From the NCBI GenBank assembly GCA_015655165.1, contig JAATFN010000317.1, positions 1 through 8,038 of the forward strand: a stretch of DNA of 8,038 nucleotides, in the 5' to 3' direction. A program made the translations under genes and the position numbers. A model generated the notes under the pieces. That model did no database searches. It had not been told where the DNA came from and saw nothing but the letters and a program-made list of their open reading frames with translations. This document shows, in pieces, positions 1 through 6,544 of this stretch. Numbering within the stretch: the first letter of the stretch is position 1; the number at the start of each line of letters is the position of its first letter. Source of the stretch: Betaproteobacteria bacterium (GTDB lineage Bacteria > Pseudomonadota > Gammaproteobacteria > Burkholderiales > Burkholderiaceae_D).

Positions 1-659
1 TCGACATAGCCGATCGAACCTTTGATCTTTTGTACGTTAGCAGCAATACCTTCATTGCCTTTGCCACCGATACCGACTATCCATTTTAAAGCGGAACCGG
101 CTCCGATTTGTGACTTGAAGTCTGCATTTGCCTTAGACAGATAGCTGGTAAATACAAACGACGTACCTGAGCTGTCCGAACGGTATACGACGGTAATGTC
201 TTCGGCCGGCAGCTTCAAACCACTATTTAACGCTGCGATTTCTGGTGCATTCCACTTGGTGACTTTACCCAGATAAATATCTGCCAGTACTTCTCCGGAC
301 AATTTCAGCTGACCTGGTTTGATGCCATCAATATTTAATACCGGTACAACACCACCGACGATTGCCGGGAACTGGATCAAACCGCTAGACTCAAGCTCTT
401 CGATTTTCAACGGCATGTCGGATGCACCGAAATCAACAGTGTTTGCTTTAATTTGTTTAATACCACCACCCGAACCGATCGACTGATAGTTCATGCTGTT
501 GCCGGTAGCGGCTTTATAGGATTCTGCCCATTTGGCATAGATAGGATATGGAAATGATGCGCCGGCACCAGTGATTTCAGCAGCATATGCTGCTGTAGAC
601 AAAACCAATGTACCGCATACTGCCGTTGCAACGGATTTAATCAACTGATTCAACCCCAT
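1..659 (-). CDS. pstS: Phosphate ABC transporter substrate-binding protein PstS (N-terminal part, runs off the window)
   Basis: Periplasmic phosphate-binding protein that delivers inorganic phosphate to the PstCAB importer. The reading frame opens with ATG at 659 and stays open for 219 codons to the window edge, so the C-terminal third is missing. A Sec signal peptide covers residues 1-26 (lysine at 8, hydrophobic stretch to about 22, AYA cleavage site before AEITGAG). Hallmarks of the family are visible: TGAGASFP at 30-37, the SIGSGGG loop at 60-66, DFGASD at 76-81, and RSDSSGTSF at 160-168. These match phosphate-contacting segments of known PstS proteins. A good Shine-Dalgarno (AAGGAGC, 5-6 bases before the ATG) fixes the start. 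A Pho box lies upstream, so induction by PhoB under phosphate limitation is expected. pstC, pstA and pstB would be expected beyond the window. Identification is firm. Confidence 0.97.
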   Translation of the reverse strand, partial: MGLNQLIKSVATAVCGTLVLSTAAYAAEITGAGASFPYPIYAKWAESYKAATGNSMNYQSIGSGGGIKQIKANTVDFGASDMPLKIEELESSGLIQFPAIVGGVVPVLNIDGIKPGQLKLSGEVLADIYLGKVTKWNAPEIAALNSGLKLPAEDITVVYRSDSSGTSFVFTSYLSKANADFKSQIGAGSALKWIVGIGGKGNEGIAANVQKIKGSIGYV

Positions 660-707
660 TTTTTGCTCCTTTGTGTAAGTAGATTGTTTTCTTCTGAAAA
701 CGTCCCC

Positions 708-741
708 ACTGTAACGAGCAAATATGACGAGTTTGTGACAT
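708..741 (-). promoter_or_regulatory. PhoB-dependent promoter: Pho box plus -10 for pstS
   Basis: Read on the minus strand, positions 741-724 give ATGTCACAAACTCGTCAT, which matches the Pho box consensus CTGTCATAAAACTGTCAT at 13 of 18 positions. Both half-sites (TGTCA and GTCAT) are kept at the correct 11-base period. Exactly 10 bases downstream is TACAGT (713-708), a 4 of 6 match to the -10 element. That is the arrangement of class II PhoB promoters, where the box replaces the -35. Transcription would start near 701, leaving a leader of about 40 bases before the pstS ATG. The site and spacing are seen directly; control by PhoB is inferred from the family. Confidence 0.85.
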
Positions 742-840
742 GAAACGTTCTTATTAAAAAACAGCGCATCAATCGCTTTTTTTACTCGAATCCATCAGTC
801 CTGTGAGGCAATACCAATACGATGGCAACACTTGTACACC

Positions 841-886
841 CTAAAACAAAAGGGCTGGGTCCTGTGTCATACAGAACCCGGCCCTT
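841..886 (-). terminator. Rho-independent terminator after the CNNM/CorC-type gene
   Basis: An inverted repeat pairs 850-865 with 871-886. In the minus-strand RNA the arms are AAGGGCCGGGUUCUG and CAGGACCCAGCCCUU, giving a GC-rich stem of about 15 pairs with one C-A mismatch, one G-U wobble and a 5-base loop. The stem is followed on that strand by TTTTGTTTTAG. It lies 43 bases past the stop codon at 929. The plus-strand side lacks a T-run, so it acts for the minus-strand gene. It also insulates the pstS promoter from readthrough. Confidence 0.92.
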
Positions 887-928
887 GTAAATCACTTCTG
901 GTAGCTTGGTCTAAGCTCCCCTTATAAC

Positions 929-2251
929 TTAACCATCTTCTTCGGCATGCTGACGTTTCGGATATACCTTAACAAGCACAATCCGTGGCCCTTTCATACG
1001 TTTGACAACCACATCGAAAGCATCAAATTCGATTTTTTGGCCTTCTCTTGGGATCTCGCCGAGTTTTTCCATCACAAGACCACCGACTGAATCGACGTCT
1101 TCATCGTCTTCAACTTCGATATCCACGCCCAGCATATGTTCTAATGTCACAATCGGTAAACTGCCCTTACCCAACAAGGTGCCATCTTCTTGCACAGTCC
1201 ATTCATGGTTACTATGACGGAATTCGTCTCGGATTTCACCAACCAATACGGCCAGAAGATTATCAAGCGTGATAAAACCCTGAGGAGGCTGCCCTTTTCT
1301 CCCAATAATCGCAAAATGCGGTGAACCTGTTCTAAAACGCCTTAACAGCTCCAACGCGGACAAACTTTGCGGAATGAACTGTACTGGGCGCAAATAACTT
1401 TCAAGATTATCGATGACTTGTCCGTTTTGCTGGGCAATAAACAGGTCTTTCAAATGGATCAGTCCGATGACATTTTGTTCTTCATCAAAATAGGGGTAGC
1501 GACTAAATCGGTTACGGCAAATTGTCTCCAGATTGTCTTTTAACGATTCTGTCTTGTGTAAACCGACAATTTCGTTGGATGGACGCATTAATTCTGCAAC
1601 CTTCAGCTCACCAAAATCCAGTGTTTGTGCCAACACATTCCATTCGGCTGTTGTGAACTTACCGCCCTTGCCGTTTGTGCGCAAAATAAGCTTTAATTCG
1701 TCAGACGAATAATGTGCATCCTGACCGTTGGTGTTTCCCAACCGCAATATGCGCAGTAACCTGTTTGCACTGTGGTTCAGTATCCAGATTAATGGATACA
1801 TCAGCCAATAAAAACCATACAACGGTATCGCACACCACAGTCCGATTTTTTCAGCGCTACGGATCGCCATCGATTTCGGTGCCAATTCTCCAACAACAAT
1901 ATGCAAATAGGAGATCACGAAGAACGCAAAGATAAACGATACGCCATGAATAACTTCAGGGGCAGTCACACCAGCAAGTGCGAACAATGGTTCCAGCAAA
2001 CGTGCGAACGCAGGTTCGCCAATCCAGCCTAAACCAAGAGAAGCTAATGTGATACCTAGCTGGCAAGCAGAAAGATAAGCGTCAAGCTGGCTATGAACTA
2101 CCCCCAGAATACGCCCGCGAAGTCCATGTGTTTTGACAATGGCCCGAACACGTGTCTGACGTAATTTAACTAGACTAAACTCTGCTGCTACGAAAAAACC
2201 ATTCAACACGACCAGTAAAAAGGCCGCGATGATCAGTAATATATTTTCCAA
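929..2251 (-). CDS. CNNM/CBS/CorC-domain membrane protein (HlyC/CorC family transporter)
   Basis: Inner-membrane protein of 440 residues with the full architecture of the HlyC/CorC family. A DUF21/CNNM transmembrane domain (about 1-195) has segments near 4-25, 57-77, 103-124 and 137-158, with the typical LNGFFVAAEFSLVK at 16-29 and GELAPKS at 121-127. Two CBS motifs follow (about 215-275 and 280-340; RYPYFDEE at 251-258), then a C-terminal CorC/HlyC domain (about 350-432, with DVDSVGGLV at 385-393). Members are linked to Mg2+/Co2+ efflux or ion homeostasis, and 'hemolysin' labels are historical. The substrate cannot be assigned here. The start is TTG at 2251: a TAG stop lies immediately upstream in frame, no ATG occurs among the first 100 codons, and the N-terminus begins where family members begin. 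The Shine-Dalgarno is weak (AGGT, 7-8 bases upstream). It has its own terminator downstream and a structured intergenic region upstream. Confidence 0.93.
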   Translation of the reverse strand: MENILLIIAAFLLVVLNGFFVAAEFSLVKLRQTRVRAIVKTHGLRGRILGVVHSQLDAYLSACQLGITLASLGLGWIGEPAFARLLEPLFALAGVTAPEVIHGVSFIFAFFVISYLHIVVGELAPKSMAIRSAEKIGLWCAIPLYGFYWLMYPLIWILNHSANRLLRILRLGNTNGQDAHYSSDELKLILRTNGKGGKFTTAEWNVLAQTLDFGELKVAELMRPSNEIVGLHKTESLKDNLETICRNRFSRYPYFDEEQNVIGLIHLKDLFIAQQNGQVIDNLESYLRPVQFIPQSLSALELLRRFRTGSPHFAIIGRKGQPPQGFITLDNLLAVLVGEIRDEFRHSNHEWTVQEDGTLLGKGSLPIVTLEHMLGVDIEVEDDEDVDSVGGLVMEKLGEIPREGQKIEFDAFDVVVKRMKGPRIVLVKVYPKRQHAEEDG

Positions 2252-2333
2252 CTAGGGTACCTATAGAGTAATAAAAAAATGCAAACGTCTACCCACAGCT
2301 AAGCTGCTAACACCATGAGCCAGAACCGCTAAC

Positions 2334-2371
2334 AAAAAAGACCCAATAGATACCCCGTTGGATGTGGGGTA
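2334..2371 (-). terminator. Possible terminator or attenuator between the barrel gene and the CorC-type gene
   Basis: On the minus strand, TACCCC (2371-2366) pairs with GGGGTA (2356-2351) across a 9-base loop. An overlapping second hairpin, ATCCAA (2363-2358) with TTGGGT (2346-2341), is followed one base later by TTTTTT (2339-2334). The second hairpin plus T-run has the layout of an intrinsic terminator, but the stem is only 6 pairs with one G-U. The two hairpins exclude each other, since the GC-rich one uses the loop of the terminator stem. It could end the barrel transcript or act as an attenuator for the gene starting at 2251. Confidence 0.4.
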
Positions 2372-2396
2372 GCACAGAAAATACAGAAGTATGGAA

Positions 2397-2463
2397 AGGC
2401 TGCACTCTTACCGAGAAGTTTTGTTAGCGACTCTTATCTTAAGGATAAAAGCATTCGCAGCCT
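2397..2463 (-). other. Candidate structured RNA element (three-way junction) upstream of the CorC-type gene
   Basis: In minus-strand RNA a perfect 7-pair closing stem joins AGGCUGC (2463-2457) to GCAGCCU (2403-2397). Inside it are two hairpins. One pairs CUUUUAUC (2451-2444) with GAUAAGAG (2438-2431) in 8 pairs over a 5-base loop. The other pairs ACUUCU (2419-2414) with AGAGU (2408-2404), with one bulged U and a CGGUA loop, directly abutting the closing stem. One pair in the 8-bp hairpin is G-U on the minus strand but would be C-A on the plus strand, which favours a minus-strand RNA. A further small hairpin (2392-2381) and the overlapping hairpins at 2371-2341 follow. It matches no riboswitch class I recognise. 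It may be a leader, a 3'-UTR structure or a processed sRNA. Confidence 0.35.
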
Positions 2464-2529
2464 ATAATTTACCACGCAATTGCCTTTGAATAAAAATAGT
2501 ATCCGGTTTTATTGCCTAAAAGCATTCAA

Positions 2530-3237
2530 TTAGAACCATTTTGGTGAAATTAGGCGCAAGCCCAGTAAGACGAAGCGACCATCATGGTCCCAACCGGTCT
2601 TATTGCCGTATGTCAGGTCTAACTCCACTTTTTCTGGTATCAAAATAGTCCTCACCCCGGCCTGAAAGAACGGTTTTCCTTTATTTTCGCCAAAAACCTC
2701 ACCAAGCAAGTTAAAACGGGGATTCAGCTTGATCTCGTTACCGATACCCCAAGTCAGACGCGTGGTATTCCCGACCTGATTGTGATTCATCCCCCAATTG
2801 GTATGCAACATCACATCCCCGTTTCGAAACACGAAAGATAGTGGTACTTTGGCAAAGTAGGACCACGATTTATCCCTGTCATCCGGCTCGGTATGTCGTA
2901 CTGCACCCATCATCATACTGATCGCATAATCTTCGTCGTTCAAAGGTTTCAATACATACTTCCCTTGCAACTGACCATCCGTTAAAACCATGCCTTGTGC
3001 ATCTTTTTCAAACGTACCTGCAATATTCAACTCGAGCTTGCCCATGACATGACATGCTGGAGATAAGATACGTTGTGTACCATCGGTATTAAACCGTAAC
3101 CATGACTCAAGTTGGCATTTACCTGTATCCAGAATTTGCGCATCATCAACATCCATTGCGCGTGCCGTATTGTGCATGGCAGAGAAAAACAGACCGCCCA
3201 ACAACACCAGCCAATAGATTACTTTTTTATAATGCAT
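2530..3237 (-). CDS. Small exported beta-barrel-like outer-membrane protein, unknown function
   Basis: I do not recognise a named gene. The protein is 235 residues from the preferred ATG at 3237. A Sec signal peptide covers residues 1-27: HYKK, then a hydrophobic run at about 6-20, then ARA before MDVDDAQ. The mature part is rich in alternating polar/hydrophobic strands, has no hydrophobic helix and ends in KWF. A C-terminal aromatic residue is typical of BAM-assembled outer-membrane barrels. Two cysteines (41 and 62) flank the first strands and could form a disulfide. The ATG at 3237 is chosen over one 15 bases upstream because ACAGGT sits about 6 bases before it and the signal peptide then has normal proportions; at the upstream ATG the same motif would be too close. 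It lies 251 bases downstream of the cytochrome gene with no terminator between, so cotranscription is possible. A role as channel or accessory for the dehydrogenase substrate is inference only. Confidence 0.75.
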   Translation of the reverse strand: MHYKKVIYWLVLLGGLFFSAMHNTARAMDVDDAQILDTGKCQLESWLRFNTDGTQRILSPACHVMGKLELNIAGTFEKDAQGMVLTDGQLQGKYVLKPLNDEDYAISMMMGAVRHTEPDDRDKSWSYFAKVPLSFVFRNGDVMLHTNWGMNHNQVGNTTRLTWGIGNEIKLNPRFNLLGEVFGENKGKPFFQAGVRTILIPEKVELDLTYGNKTGWDHDGRFVLLGLRLISPKWF

Positions 3238-3399
3238 GATGTACCTGTTCATACCTGTATTTTGTCGCCATACAAAGAATTCAACCTGTGCCGTATATCC
3301 GACATAATGGAAGCACAGTTATTACAGAATCCCCAAGTGAGCGACGTCTCACCTGAAATGACATGCAACATCTGTGAATACATACAGAAATCACTTCAA

Positions 3400-3440
3400 T
3401 TGGCATGCCAGCGCTCTATAGAAAAGTCTGGCAATACCAA
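3400..3440. repeat. Pair of similar dyad sequences in the cytochrome-barrel intergenic gap
   Basis: TTGGCATGCCAG (3400-3411, containing the perfect 10-base palindrome TGGCATGCCA) is followed by CTGGCAATACCAA (3428-3440). The reverse complement of the second, TTGGTATTGCCAG, differs from the first by one base change and one inserted T. Two related dyads about 28 bases apart could be operator half-turn sites upstream of the barrel gene. No regulator can be named. The rest of the 3238-3488 gap shows no clear terminator and no clear promoter. Confidence 0.25.
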
Positions 3441-3488
3441 TATATAAAGGTTCATCACACACTTCTTTTTTAATAATAATATGGTGTT

Positions 3489-4898
3489 TTATTTGAATAA
3501 ACGACGAGTGCGTTTTTTTGAACGCAAAACGTAATATGCCCATATTACAAAAGCCACGACCATACTCAATGCAGATATCGCAATAATCCGCATCGTTCCC
3601 GCCAAATAGCCTGATGCAACACCAGTACGTAATGTTGCGACTTGTTGCACTGTCACTTGTGCTTTCGTATTCCCATAAAACGATGTCAGATAATTCCCCA
3701 GTGTCGCCATTTGCAGATCTGACAACTGCCCTGCAAAAGAAGGCATCGTCACCACATTGCCTGCATCTGTTTTTCTGTGTATGCCTTCAAGTATGGTCAA
3801 CACCATATTGTCGGTGTCTCTACGCCCTGTTGTCGTATTATGAAACAAGGCAGGTAGTTTCATATCGGCACTACCTTGACCACGTGCATGATGACAACTG
3901 GCACAATAGGCATCATACAATTGTGCCCCGGACATTTTATCGGGCATTGGCAAGGCGACACCACGTACTGCTGCAAGGTCGTCTTTCGCTTCACCCCATG
4001 TATATACAGGTTTGCTATCCTCTTTATGGCGTTGTGCGGGAACATTCTTCAGAAAAATGGCCATCGCCCGTATATCATCCACATTCAATGCTTGTAAACT
4101 CGCGTCGATCACTTCAACCATCGGTCCTGCCGCATGTGCTTTATTCGGTGCACGCCCCAAACGCAGATAATCAATGATCTCCTGCTCTCTCCAGCCACCA
4201 ATACCGCTATTGACATCCGACGTAATATTGGGAGCATGCCATACACCAACGATACCGCCTGCTAATTCTTTCGATACATTTTCCGCTAAAAATATATTGC
4301 GCGGTGTATGACATGTGCCGCAGTGTGCCAGACCCCGCACAAGATAAGCGCCACGATTGTATTCAACGCTTCTCGACGGATCAGCTACAAATGGTTTGCC
4401 ATCAGCAAACAACAGGTTCCATAACACCATCGTTTCACGTACAGATAGCGGAAAAGGCAATATCGTCTTCTCAACCGGTTGATCGACAGGTTCGACACGA
4501 TGCATAAAAAAAGCATATAACGCTTTTGCATCCTCATCGGTAATATAGGCATAAGCTGTATAAGGCATCGCCGGATATAACGGTTTGCCATCCGCACGGA
4601 TACCTTGGCGCAAAGCACGGATAAATTGCGTCTCGGTATAGTTGCCAATACCGTATTTTTTCGATGGCGTAATATTTGTCGACACAATATTACCCACAGG
4701 CGTGGCAATAGCCAGACCACCGGCCATCGGCTTCCCACTGGCGCTGCTATGACAAACAATACAATTGCCGACTTTCGCGAGATACGCACCACGTTCCAGT
4801 AATAATGCATCGACCGGCTCATTGGCTTGACCATCCATCACCATACACAAAAATCCTGCGATAGCTGCAGTATAAAAATGCTTCATCACACTCTTCAT
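3489..4898 (-). CDS. Triheme cytochrome c subunit of a membrane-bound FAD-dependent alcohol/sugar dehydrogenase
   Basis: Electron-transfer and membrane-anchor subunit that takes electrons from the flavoprotein subunit and passes them to ubiquinone or the respiratory chain. Of its 469 residues, about 1-25 form a Sec signal peptide (FYTAAIAGFLCMVM, then GQA cleavage before NEP). Three CxxCH heme-binding motifs follow: CIVCH (46-50), CGTCH (193-197) and CASCH (332-336). Candidate axial methionines are M111 and M385 (VVTMPSFAG). A single transmembrane helix (about 437-457), then KKRTRRLFK, anchors the C-terminus with its tail in the cytoplasm. The three-domain plan matches gluconate, fructose and sorbitol dehydrogenase cytochromes. 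The ATG at 4898 overlaps the stop of the FAD subunit as ATGA, indicating translational coupling. A second ATG at 4886 has a better purine-rich site (GAAGAG) and still leaves a complete signal peptide, so the start could be 12 bases later. Confidence 0.93.
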   Translation of the reverse strand: MKSVMKHFYTAAIAGFLCMVMDGQANEPVDALLLERGAYLAKVGNCIVCHSSASGKPMAGGLAIATPVGNIVSTNITPSKKYGIGNYTETQFIRALRQGIRADGKPLYPAMPYTAYAYITDEDAKALYAFFMHRVEPVDQPVEKTILPFPLSVRETMVLWNLLFADGKPFVADPSRSVEYNRGAYLVRGLAHCGTCHTPRNIFLAENVSKELAGGIVGVWHAPNITSDVNSGIGGWREQEIIDYLRLGRAPNKAHAAGPMVEVIDASLQALNVDDIRAMAIFLKNVPAQRHKEDSKPVYTWGEAKDDLAAVRGVALPMPDKMSGAQLYDAYCASCHHARGQGSADMKLPALFHNTTTGRRDTDNMVLTILEGIHRKTDAGNVVTMPSFAGQLSDLQMATLGNYLTSFYGNTKAQVTVQQVATLRTGVASGYLAGTMRIIAISALSMVVAFVIWAYYVLRSKKRTRRLFK

Positions 4899-6544
4899 GA
4901 TGCGTCTTTACTGTCGGTATGCGATGCAATCGGCAACACAGTGTTGATTTGATTGGTCAGAATATGATGTGCTGTACGTAATCCCAGCGCAACGCCTGTT
5001 TGTGTCGAGTTACAGGTTGCTGAAGTTGGCATGACACCGGTGCCGACAATAAACAGATTCTCATGATCGTGCGTGCGTCCAAAGCGATCCACTACTGACA
5101 TGGCAGGATCATGCCCCATACGCATGGTGCCGGTAATGTGCTGGTTATTCATGAATTTACCATCTTCGCTAAAGCGCAAGTTAGTGCCCCCCATTAATGC
5201 AGCAATCCGCTCGAAATCACGCTTTGAAGCTTGTGCACCTTGACGGGTATAGTCATCAATCGTGTAATGCACACGTGGTTTTGGAATACCCATACTGTCT
5301 TTTTCTGTACTAAGCACAATCCGGTTATCCGGGTTGGGTAACACTTCAAGTACATTTTTTATACTGATCTGATGTGCCGCCCGATAACGCAACTGCTTTG
5401 CGAACTGTTCACCGTAGATCCCTTCTTCAATAAGCGTCTGTGTGACTGCATGTACTTGTGACATATTACTAACATCAATCCGGTATGCTGCATGGTCACG
5501 ACGAAATGCCCCGTCACGCAAGGTATTAATGGCACTGGGACTTTGTGGTCCTCGCCCCGGCCACAGTGGTTCGTCTGCATCAAAGACAAGGGACGTACTC
5601 GGATGATCCATTAAATGCCGACCAACCATGCCGGAACTATTTGCCAGCCCATTAGGATATTTCTCGCTGGACGATAACAACAACAGTTTTGGACTTTCAA
5701 TACCGTTTGCCGCAAGTACAAACATGTTTGCAGTCACGCGATATGATTTTTTATGTTTGTCGTAATAATGCGCTGCCACAATACGTCCTTGGCCATCATG
5801 TTCCAGGCGATAGACAACAGCATTGGCAATGAGCTTGGCTCCCGCACTTTCTGCATTTTGGGCGGCGATACCGCCATGGTACTGTGCATCAATCGGGCAA
5901 ATCGGCTGGCAACTATTGTTACCACAGCAAGCAGGCCTACCGTCATAACTGCGACTGTTACGCGCTGTTGTATTCGGCATGACTTCATACCCGCCCGGCA
6001 ACAAGCGCTCGCGTATGCGGCGCATTGCCCAGCTTTCTGCAACCGGCGCCATCGGGAATGGTGCACTTCTTGGCGACCCCGTACCCGGTGCACCAGACAC
6101 CCCCATAATATCTTCCGCCTCTTGGTAAAACGGCTCCAGCTCTTCATAGTTCAATGGCCAATCCACACCCACACCATACAAACTCTGCGTACGCATGTCG
6201 TTAGGAAGTACGCGCCATGCCTGTGCCGCCCAATGCCAGGTTGTCCCGCCAACTTGACGGATGTATTCGGCAGGATAAGGGTGAGGGCCAGCCTGCTCCA
6301 GATAGTCATTGGATTGCGGTTGATATATCGGATGCGGCGCCCAAGGTACAGATGGATAAGGTGACATCCAGTCGCCTTTGCGGGGAGAATTTCTAAACCG
6401 TGCGACAAGTTCTCCACGATTAACTCTGGGGCCTGCTTCGAGAATAATGACCGACGCGCCTTGCTCCAACAACTTGCGTGCCGTAATAGCACCAATAATG
6501 CCGGAACCAATCACGACAAAATCTGCTGATAAGCGTTCAGCCAT
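4895..6544 (-). CDS. FAD-dependent GMC-family catalytic subunit (glucose/fructose/sorbitol/gluconate dehydrogenase type)
   Basis: Catalytic flavoprotein that oxidises a sugar, polyol or aldonate at the periplasmic face. From ATG at 6544 it is 549 residues, close to the roughly 540 of the Burkholderia FAD-glucose dehydrogenase alpha subunit. Seen motifs: Rossmann GSGIIG at 13-18 with E36 for FAD ribose; GGTTWHWAAQAWR at 99-111; LAANGIESPKLLL at 278-290; active-site H469 (NNQHITG) and N512 (CNSTQT), spaced 43 apart as I recall for that enzyme. CCGNNSCQPICP at 207-218 carries the cysteines (207, 208, 212, 216) that hold a 3Fe-4S cluster in that enzyme. There is no signal peptide, so export by hitch-hiking with the Tat-signal small subunit is expected. 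The 6544 start is favoured by GGGAG 5 bases upstream and a family-typical N-terminus (AERLSADFVVIGSG). It overlaps the small-subunit stop by 8 bases. The substrate is not resolvable: similarity to fructose and glucose dehydrogenases looks comparable. Confidence 0.93.
   Translation of the reverse strand: MAERLSADFVVIGSGIIGAITARKLLEQGASVIILEAGPRVNRGELVARFRNSPRKGDWMSPYPSVPWAPHPIYQPQSNDYLEQAGPHPYPAEYIRQVGGTTWHWAAQAWRVLPNDMRTQSLYGVGVDWPLNYEELEPFYQEAEDIMGVSGAPGTGSPRSAPFPMAPVAESWAMRRIRERLLPGGYEVMPNTTARNSRSYDGRPACCGNNSCQPICPIDAQYHGGIAAQNAESAGAKLIANAVVYRLEHDGQGRIVAAHYYDKHKKSYRVTANMFVLAANGIESPKLLLLSSSEKYPNGLANSSGMVGRHLMDHPSTSLVFDADEPLWPGRGPQSPSAINTLRDGAFRRDHAAYRIDVSNMSQVHAVTQTLIEEGIYGEQFAKQLRYRAAHQISIKNVLEVLPNPDNRIVLSTEKDSMGIPKPRVHYTIDDYTRQGAQASKRDFERIAALMGGTNLRFSEDGKFMNNQHITGTMRMGHDPAMSVVDRFGRTHDHENLFIVGTGVMPTSATCNSTQTGVALGLRTAHHILTNQINTVLPIASHTDSKDAS

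Noticed and set aside
742..752. A possible second Pho half-site unit upstream of the first
   Set aside because: AAGAACGTTTC does not resemble the CTGTCATA half-site.
807..819. Thirteen-base exact match GGCAATACCAATA shared with 3430-3442
   Set aside because: One 13-base match is about what chance gives in 8 kb, and the flanks do not match.
2296..2306. Short palindrome CAGCTAAGCTG upstream of the CorC-type gene
   Set aside because: Eleven bases, a single copy, and not placed on a recognisable promoter.
2489..2513. AT-only hairpin AATAAAA/TTTTATT downstream of the barrel stop
   Set aside because: The stem has no GC pairs and no following T-run, so it is not convincing as a terminator.
3238..3252. 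Upstream ATG at 3252 for the barrel gene
   Set aside because: Its only Shine-Dalgarno-like motif is about 2 bases away, too close, while the ATG at 3237 has proper spacing and gives a normal signal peptide.
3614..4177. Open plus-strand frame opposite the cytochrome gene
   Set aside because: It is antisense to three-heme coding sequence with no domain or ribosome-binding site.
5753..6364. Long open plus-strand frame of about 200 codons opposite the FAD subunit
   Set aside because: It mirrors the coding strand of a well-supported gene, has no recognisable domain, and its composition (Arg/His/Cys/Thr rich) is typical of an antisense shadow.
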